Below are positions 50,991-56,207 of a DNA stretch of 56,207 nucleotides, piece by piece (within the stretch, counting starts at the first letter, position 1; every line of letters begins with the position of its first letter). Made by a program: the position numbers and the translations under genes. The notes below the pieces were generated by a model, which had not been told where the DNA came from, did not search any database, and saw only the letters and a list, made by a program, of their open reading frames with translations. The stretch covers positions 1-56,207 of the forward strand of contig CABUKW010000004.1 in assembly GCA_902492275.1 (NCBI GenBank). The letters are read 5' to 3'. This stretch comes from an uncultured Peptococcaceae bacterium. Its GTDB lineage: Bacteria > Bacillota > Peptococcia > Peptococcales > Peptococcaceae.

Positions 50991-52487
50991 ATGAAAAAAG
51001 CAAAAAAACTAACAGCATTTCTATTACTGGCAGCCTTTGTGTGCGCCTTTATCGTACCGGTAACCGCAATGGCAAACACAACGACAGGGAGTATTACAAT
51101 CAGCAATACAGTTGAAGGGAAAAGCTATGATTTGTACAAAATTTTTGATTTGACGTATAGCGGCAATAATGTCGCATATACAATTGATAGCGATTGGACA
51201 GCCTTTTTCAATGATGCTGGTGCTGAGTATATTGTGGATGAAGATAATAACGAAAGTTTAAATCAAATTATAGTTGATGGCCAGAAAAAATATATCAATA
51301 TCACCGAAAGTAATGTTGATGATTTCGCTAAAGCTGCTCTGGATTATGCCACTGAAAAATCGGCTGATAAAACAGTGACTGGCACAGCAGACGGAAGTGT
51401 AACCGTAAATGGTCTTGATTTAGGCTACTACTTGGTTTATCCGCGAGGCGCTGGCGATATTATCGAGGGGAATGGCTCTATTTGCTCTCTGACTTCTACC
51501 ACGCCAAATGCAACAGTAAATATCAAAGCTGGTTATCCGACCATTGAAAAAGCAGTTGATGATAATAACCCTGAAATTGGTCAGAACATTACGTACACTA
51601 TCACTGGCAAAGTGCCGGATACTACAGGATATACAAGCTACACCTATGAAGTAAAGGATACTATGTCCGATGGGTTGACTTTTAATAAGGATGTAGCAGT
51701 AGCAATTGATGTCAATGAAGATGGAAAAATTGATACAGGAGATAATAATGATGTTGCAATTATGGTAACAGTGAATTATGATAGCATTTCCAATGGCTTC
51801 GATGTTACGATTCCAGTTCAAAAATATCAAGGTTATGTTGGCAAAGATATTGTAATCACTTACACTGCTACGGTAAATGAAAAAGCTGTTGTTGGTTCTG
51901 AAGGGAATGCAAACAGTGCTATATTGATTTACAGCAACGATCCAAGTAATTCTGATAGTAAAACAGAAAACCCACCTGTTGTAGTAAAGGTATATACTGC
52001 GAAGCTGGTGATTGACAAAGTAGATGGAAATGCAGAAGATAAAACTGCCGATACTGCAAAATTAGCTGGTGCGAAATTTGTTTTGACAAAGACTGTTGAA
52101 GCGGGTGAAGAAGAGGTAACCAAATATTATAAATATGATAATAATGCAGTTTCCTGGGTAGATAATCAAGCAGATGCTACGGAAGTCACCACAGATACTA
52201 ATGGTGCAGCTAGTTTTAGCGGCCTGAAAAATGGTACCTATTTTCTAGTAGAAACTGAAGCGCCTGCTGGCTATAATAAATTAGCTGGGGCGGTTTCTGT
52301 TACGATAAACTATGCAGACGATACTGTAAATAGGGGAAATGTTACACAGGTTGAAAACCTTTCCGGTTCTGTTCTTCCTTCCACCGGTGGCATCGGTACT
52401 ACCATCTTCTATGCCGTTGGCGGTGTATTGGTAGTGGGCGCTGGTGTACTGCTGATTACCAGAAAACGCATGAGCGTGGAAAAATAA
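50991..52487 (+). CDS. Major pilin (SpaA/FctA-like backbone)
   Basis: A 498-residue backbone pilin. The signal peptide (LTAFLLLAAFVCAFIVPVTA) is cleaved after about residue 27. Ig-like domains follow, with GYYLVYPRG and a candidate pilin-motif lysine region (AGYPTIEKAVDD), a second domain starting YTYEVKDTMSDGLTF, and a Cna-B-like domain with an E-box YFLVETEAPAGYN. LPSTGG (about 462), a hydrophobic stretch and RKRMSVEK form the sorting signal. ATG 50991 fits the signal peptide; the frame opens at 50889 inside the adhesin gene. Polymerisation should be done by the class C sortase downstream. Confidence 0.94.
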   Translation: MKKAKKLTAFLLLAAFVCAFIVPVTAMANTTTGSITISNTVEGKSYDLYKIFDLTYSGNNVAYTIDSDWTAFFNDAGAEYIVDEDNNESLNQIIVDGQKKYINITESNVDDFAKAALDYATEKSADKTVTGTADGSVTVNGLDLGYYLVYPRGAGDIIEGNGSICSLTSTTPNATVNIKAGYPTIEKAVDDNNPEIGQNITYTITGKVPDTTGYTSYTYEVKDTMSDGLTFNKDVAVAIDVNEDGKIDTGDNNDVAIMVTVNYDSISNGFDVTIPVQKYQGYVGKDIVITYTATVNEKAVVGSEGNANSAILIYSNDPSNSDSKTENPPVVVKVYTAKLVIDKVDGNAEDKTADTAKLAGAKFVLTKTVEAGEEEVTKYYKYDNNAVSWVDNQADATEVTTDTNGAASFSGLKNGTYFLVETEAPAGYNKLAGAVSVTINYADDTVNRGNVTQVENLSGSVLPSTGGIGTTIFYAVGGVLVVGAGVLLITRKRMSVEK

Positions 52488-52530
52488 GTCAGTATCAAAA
52501 TGGTTCTCCTAATAAACACATAACATAAAC

Positions 52531-52563
52531 AGCGGATGGATAGGCCGTAGGCTTGTCCGTCCG
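52531..52563. other. Hairpin downstream of the major pilin gene
   Basis: The imperfect stem CGGATGGATAGGCC / GGCTTGTCCGTCCG has no T-tract. It may stop or stabilise the pilin mRNA. The 753-bp gap 52488-53240 also holds repeat module B, parS site 3 and REP-like repeats, with no gene seen. Confidence 0.5.
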
Positions 52564-52725
52564 CGGTACATAGAGGCTTGTGAAGGATTGACAAAAAAAT
52601 TCCTGCGTCTAATACCGAAAGGAAGATTCTGCACAGACCACATGCCTAAAATACACTTTTTGTGCCAATGGCAGGCGTTCAGAATGACGGTATGAGCAAA
52701 AACAAAAGAGAAACGGCTGCAATCC

Positions 52726-52855
52726 TATTGGTTGAGCAGAAAACAGGCGGTTTTGTTGTATTGTCTACCCCCCTAATAGAGCTACCAATACAGAAAACGC
52801 TGGCAAAAGCAGAAAATCATAATTGCAAATGTTTCACGTGAAACATTTTTGCTCC
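52726..52855 (-). repeat. Inverted repeat module, copy B (contains parS)
   Basis: The reverse complement of 3876-4001 in layout and most of its sequence: TGGTTGAGCAGAAAA, TGTATTGTC, a C-run, CTAATAGAGCTACCAATACA, parS, then TTTTTGCTCC. The segment between parS and the shared core differs from copy A. Confidence 0.8.
52830..52845. promoter_or_regulatory. parS site 3
   Basis: TGTTTCACGTGAAACA, identical to sites 1 and 2. Confidence 0.9.
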
Positions 52856-52948
52856 AACCATAAAGAGACGATGACTGGGCGAATCGCCTACCCATATATT
52901 ATGAGCCATTACGCTGGCCTTTTTCGCGCCTGGCGTCGTTGGGCAATA

Positions 52949-53171
52949 CCGGAGGGAAGCTCCTTCGACTACGGGCTTGCGCCCTCCGCTCAGGATGACA
53001 GAACATATCACTTTGGGCCGGTCTTGTCATGCTGAGCTTGTCGAAGCATCTTCCGTGGAACAGAACCGCCTTGTCACCCCGAGCTTGTCGAAGGGTCTTC
53101 TAAGGAATAAAAACGGGAAGAAGGTCCTTCGCTTCGCTCAGGATGACAGAGTGGAGCGCTCAGGATGACAA
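52949..53171. repeat. REP-like palindromic repeats
   Basis: Several degenerate copies of a short unit in both orientations: CGCTCAGGATGACA (near 52988, 53134 and 53158) and its inverse GTCATGCTGAGCTTGTCGAAG or GTCACCCCGAGCTTGTCGAAG (near 53027 and 53073). Together they can fold into long hairpins. This resembles extragenic palindromes scattered in many genomes. Confidence 0.75.
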
Positions 53172-53240
53172 AAAAGAATAAAAACAATGTGGCAGCAAAA
53201 AACGAATCGTAATAAAAATAAAAAGGAGGCCCCAACCCCA

Positions 53241-54053
53241 ATGAACCGAAATAAAGCAAATATCGTCTTAATCGCTGTATTTGCGGTGGGGCTGGTGCTG
53301 CTCCTGTATCCGTCGGTCAGCGATTACTGGAATTCCTTCCATCAGTCGCGGGCCATTATGAATTATGCCGAGCATGTGGCAGCGCTAGATGACGCCGAAT
53401 ACGAAAAGCTCTGGGCGGAGGCGCAAGCCTATAACCAAACCTTATTGGGCAAGACCAACCGCTATACGCTGACCGAAGCTGAGCAGGCTGTGTATGAAAG
53501 CAAGCTGGCCGTGTCCTCCGATGCGGTTATGGGCTATATCAATATCCCCAGCATCAAATGCACGCTGCCCATTTACCACGGCGTAGAGGAGGGCACGCTG
53601 CAATCGGGCGTGGGCCATATTCCCGGCACTTCGCTGCCGGTGGGCGGCCCTGGCACCCACTGTGTGCTGTCCGGCCATCGGGGGTTGCCGTCGGCCAAGC
53701 TATTCACCAACCTGGATCAACTGGTGGAGGGCGATTTGTTTATGCTGCAGGTGCTGGATGAAACGCTCACCTACGAGGTAGACCAGATTTTGATTGTAGA
53801 GCCGGAGCAGATGAGCGCTCTGGCCATTGAGGAGGGGCAGGATTACTGCACGCTGGTCACCTGCACACCCTATGGCATCAATACGCACCGTTTGCTGGTG
53901 CGGGGCCATCGGGTAGAAAATCTGTCCGATGGGGATATCCGCGTTACAGCCGACGCTTTGCAGATGGACCCAGTGCTGGTAGCGCCATTGGTGGCAGCGC
54001 CTATTTTATTGTTGTTGCTGATTTGGCTGCTGGTACACTATCGCAAAAAGTAA
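53241..54053 (+). CDS. Class C pilin-polymerising sortase
   Basis: A 270-residue membrane transpeptidase with membrane helices at both ends (about 7-23 and 248-266), the class C topology. Catalytic residues are H146 (VLSGHRGLP), C208 (TLVTCTPYG) and R217 (NTHRLLVRGHR). It should join the LPSTG of one pilin to a lysine of the next. ATG 53241 follows AAAGGAGG. It lies between the major pilin and the minor pilin. Confidence 0.95.
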   Translation: MNRNKANIVLIAVFAVGLVLLLYPSVSDYWNSFHQSRAIMNYAEHVAALDDAEYEKLWAEAQAYNQTLLGKTNRYTLTEAEQAVYESKLAVSSDAVMGYINIPSIKCTLPIYHGVEEGTLQSGVGHIPGTSLPVGGPGTHCVLSGHRGLPSAKLFTNLDQLVEGDLFMLQVLDETLTYEVDQILIVEPEQMSALAIEEGQDYCTLVTCTPYGINTHRLLVRGHRVENLSDGDIRVTADALQMDPVLVAPLVAAPILLLLLIWLLVHYRKK

Positions 54054-54080
54054 TACGGCCATTGTCTAATCAAAGCAATA

Positions 54081-54235
54081 CAATTATCGGTTCTGTTAAG
54101 AAGATCTGAAAGAATATAACCACGAATAGCGTGGGAGTAAGATTCATTTAGGGAGATAAAGATCAAGACTGCAAAGCTTTGATATAAAGGGCTTTCAGGA
54201 CTTTTTCCCTAACAACTTAACAGAACCCAATTATC
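54081..54235 (+). mobile_element. MITE copy 2 with 8-bp target duplication
   Basis: The 139-bp element 54089-54227 has the same 12-bp inverted ends as copy 1. It is flanked by perfect CAATTATC duplications (54081-54088 and 54228-54235). It inserted just before the minor pilin RBS, splitting the pilus operon between sortase and pilin. Confidence 0.92.
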
Positions 54236-54254
54236 TTAAAGGAGGAAAGACTCC

Positions 54255-55379
54255 ATGAAATCCAAACTTACTCAAAAAATCATAAGCCTGCTTTGTCTTT
54301 GCTTGTTGTTTACCACCTGTTGTGGCGGCGCTGCGGCGGCAGACGCCATTGATTTAGGCCAAGCCGCCTCTTTACAGCTCCAGTATCAGGTGGAGCAAGT
54401 GCGCGCTGCCAACGTAGGCTTTCAAATTTATCAGGTGGCCCAGGTGTCCCAAAGCCTGTGCTTTACCTTAACTGGCGATTTTGCCGACTATGCAGTATCG
54501 CTGGATAAGCTGGACAGCGACGGATGGCGGGACGCGGCCCAAACCTTAGCTGCCTATGCTGCAGCAGACCAGTTGACTCCGGTTCAGCAAAGCGTGACCG
54601 ATCAAAATGGCAAGCTAACGTTTTCCGACTTGCCGGTGGGCCTATACCTGGTGGTGGGGCAGAAGCACAGTCAAAACGGCAGCACCTATCTGCCAGCGCC
54701 CTTTTTGCTTTGCCTGCCCAATCTGGACGAAACACAAAGCTGGGACTATCACCCTGTTGTGGCGCCCAAATACAGCCAGCTAACATCGCCGGGCGACGGG
54801 CCGTCGGGCGCCGATACCGTGGAACGGGAAGTGGTGAAGGTGTGGTCCGACGGCGGCAATACCGCTAACCGGCCTCAGGCTGTTACTGTACAGTTATTGC
54901 GGGAGGGAGAAGTGTACGATACCGTTACGCTGACCGCCGCCGATAACTGGCGGTGCCATTGGAGCGATCTGTCTGCCGGTTTTATTTGGCAGGTGGTAGA
55001 GCGCAATGTGCCCGACGGCTACACCGTACGCTGCGCTTTGGAGGGCAGTACCTTTGTGATGACCAACTCGGCTTCTACAGATGGCGCCATGCCCACCAAT
55101 CCTGATGACCCCAATCAGCCTTCGGAGCCAGCAACACCGCCGGAGGAAGTGATAGACGAGGACGAGGTGCCAAAGGGCGCGCCGGACTTGCCCGATGATG
55201 GCACACCAGATAGCAGCGTTGAGGACGATTATATTCTGATACCGCCGGTAGAAGTGCCGCTGGCTTCGCTGCCTCAAACTGGACAACTGTGGTGGCCTGT
55301 GCCTTTGTTGGCAGTGGCAGGAATGGCATTGTTCTTGCTGGGCTGGGTGAAACAGCAAAAGAGTCAGAGGAGTCATTGA
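54255..55379 (+). CDS. Minor/anchor pilin with LPQTG signal
   Basis: A 374-residue secreted protein. The signal peptide (ISLLCLCLLFTTCCGGAAAA) leads into an N-terminal domain with VSLDKLDSDGW and a FSDLPVGLYLVVGQ segment. A Cna-B-like domain follows (EVVKVWSDGGNTANRPQAVT to ERNVPDGYTV) and an acidic Pro-rich spacer. LPQTGQ, a hydrophobic stretch and KQQKSQRSH end it. This fits a short basal pilin. AAAGGAGGAAAG precedes ATG 54255. It is coupled by 1 bp to the following sortase gene. Confidence 0.9.
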   Translation: MKSKLTQKIISLLCLCLLFTTCCGGAAAADAIDLGQAASLQLQYQVEQVRAANVGFQIYQVAQVSQSLCFTLTGDFADYAVSLDKLDSDGWRDAAQTLAAYAAADQLTPVQQSVTDQNGKLTFSDLPVGLYLVVGQKHSQNGSTYLPAPFLLCLPNLDETQSWDYHPVVAPKYSQLTSPGDGPSGADTVEREVVKVWSDGGNTANRPQAVTVQLLREGEVYDTVTLTAADNWRCHWSDLSAGFIWQVVERNVPDGYTVRCALEGSTFVMTNSASTDGAMPTNPDDPNQPSEPATPPEEVIDEDEVPKGAPDLPDDGTPDSSVEDDYILIPPVEVPLASLPQTGQLWWPVPLLAVAGMALFLLGWVKQQKSQRSH

Positions 55380-55380
55380 T

Positions 55381-55986
55381 ATGGTGCGGAAGGAAGGCAA
55401 TCTATGGATGCTGTTGGGACTGCTGCTGCTTGCAGCAGCCCTTTGTCTGACCGGCTATAATCTGTGGGAAGCATATCAGGCTGAAAAATCGGCTCGTCAG
55501 GTACTCAGCCAAATGGATGCCCAATTGCCGGAACTATCGGCGCTGCCCGCTTATTTGGTGGCGCCGGAGATGGAAATGCCCATTTTGACCATAGACGGTC
55601 ATGACTATATCGGCTATTTGTATATTCCCGGGCTGGATTTGTCATTGCCTGTGATGAGCCAGTGGAGCTATCCCAATTTGAAGCTGGCGCCCTGTCGTTA
55701 CAGCGGTTCGGCCTATCTGGATAATCTGATTATCGCCGGTCATAATTATAAAAAACAGTTCGGCGTGCTGAAAAACTTGCAGCTTGGCGATAAGATTGTT
55801 TTTACCGATATGGACAGAAACAGTTTTACCTATGCCGTATCAGAGATTTTGGTATTGGAGCCAACCGCCGTAGAAGAACTGCAAGCCGGAGATTGGGATT
55901 TGACCCTCTTTACCTGCACACCGGGCGGACAAAGCCGCGTTACCGTGCGCTGCGTGAAACAAATGGAGCGCGTGCCGGCCCTGTAG
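55381..55986 (+). CDS. Second sortase of the pilus locus
   Basis: A 201-residue sortase with one N-terminal membrane helix (about 9-27). The catalytic triad is H121 (IIAGHNYKKQ), C179 (LTLFTCTPGG) and R186 (QSRVTVRC). It lacks the C-terminal membrane helix of class C enzymes, so it is more likely the housekeeping-type or class D enzyme that attaches the finished pilus through the minor pilin, beside which it is encoded. ATG 55381 starts 1 bp after the minor pilin stop. The final 220 bp of the window after it contain no gene I can support. Confidence 0.92.
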   Translation: MVRKEGNLWMLLGLLLLAAALCLTGYNLWEAYQAEKSARQVLSQMDAQLPELSALPAYLVAPEMEMPILTIDGHDYIGYLYIPGLDLSLPVMSQWSYPNLKLAPCRYSGSAYLDNLIIAGHNYKKQFGVLKNLQLGDKIVFTDMDRNSFTYAVSEILVLEPTAVEELQAGDWDLTLFTCTPGGQSRVTVRCVKQMERVPAL

Positions 55987-56207
55987 TGAGATGTCGTTGC
56001 GCTGACTGTGCAGAAAGCGCAGCCTGTATGAGCGCAGCACGCTTTTCCGTCATGCCGAGTGCCAAAACAGAAGCGAGTGCGGCATTCTGTTGAGCAGAAC
56101 GGAATGAAGACCGGCGAAAAAGCGTAAAAAGAGCTGCCCTGCCGCTTACAAGCAGAACAGCCCTGAGATTTCTTTCAAAGCAAATATTTCCAAATCCCTT
56201 GACACAT

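Noticed and set aside
52949..53171. CRISPR array
   Set aside because: Units are degenerate, in both orientations and irregularly spaced; they fit REP-like palindromes, and no cas gene is present.

Overview
The window looks like a chromosomal segment of an anaerobic, Gram-positive-type (monoderm) Firmicute of the class Clostridia. The evidence is a large Bacillus/Clostridia-type SRP RNA with an Alu domain, a SAM-I riboswitch, LPXTG-anchored pilins with sortases, a glycyl radical enzyme, cobalt-precorrin (anaerobic B12) genes, and a six-cysteine SCIFF peptide, which is a clostridial hallmark. Three perfect parS sites (TGTTTCACGTGAAACA) together with serS, tRNA-Ser and ffs suggest that the segment lies near the replication origin. 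The species cannot be fixed from this window.

Layout. 0-4 kb: a large VWA surface protein with a sortase signal, then a gene-free stretch holding parS site 1. 4-8 kb: an OmpR/histidine kinase pair, a convergent DEAD-box helicase and an acetyltransferase. 8-14.5 kb: a SAM-riboswitch-controlled methionine operon (metY-like, metA, metH, metF and a separate MetH reactivation protein). 14.5-21 kb: corA behind an elaborate leader, a BclA-C-like protein, barnase and barstar, a GNAT, a DMT exporter, cbiF and cbiG. 21-30 kb: a more AT-rich catabolic island with two SLC13-type transporters, a glycyl radical enzyme without a nearby activase, a divergent amidohydrolase, a beta-hydroxyacid dehydrogenase and a LysR regulator. 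30-34.7 kb: serS, a dead PdxT-like protein, parS site 2, a frameshifted DUF697-like gene, a Fic-like protein lacking its catalytic His, and tRNA-Ser.

34.9-41.7 kb: two paralogous small proteins, each carrying two copies of a Cys-flanked motif (C-x15-C). They bracket an opine-dehydrogenase-like gene with an in-frame TGA, an NhaC-type antiporter and a frameshifted PucR regulator; a second NhaC-like gene follows. 41.8-45.4 kb: SRP RNA, a pRiA4b-ORF3-like protein, a HAD phosphatase, a nitroreductase and SCIFF. 45.5-56 kb: a sortase-assembled pilus locus with a coiled-coil protein, signal peptidase I, a giant Cys/His-repeat adhesin, the major pilin, a class C sortase, a minor pilin and a second sortase.

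Two copies of a 139-140 bp MITE (12-bp perfect terminal inverted repeats, 8-bp perfect target duplications) sit 24-27 bp upstream of two start codons. Two inverted copies of a roughly 130-bp module containing parS lie 49 kb apart. The strongest candidates for something undescribed are the duplicated-motif small proteins, the glycyl-radical cluster, the MITE family and the corA leader switch.
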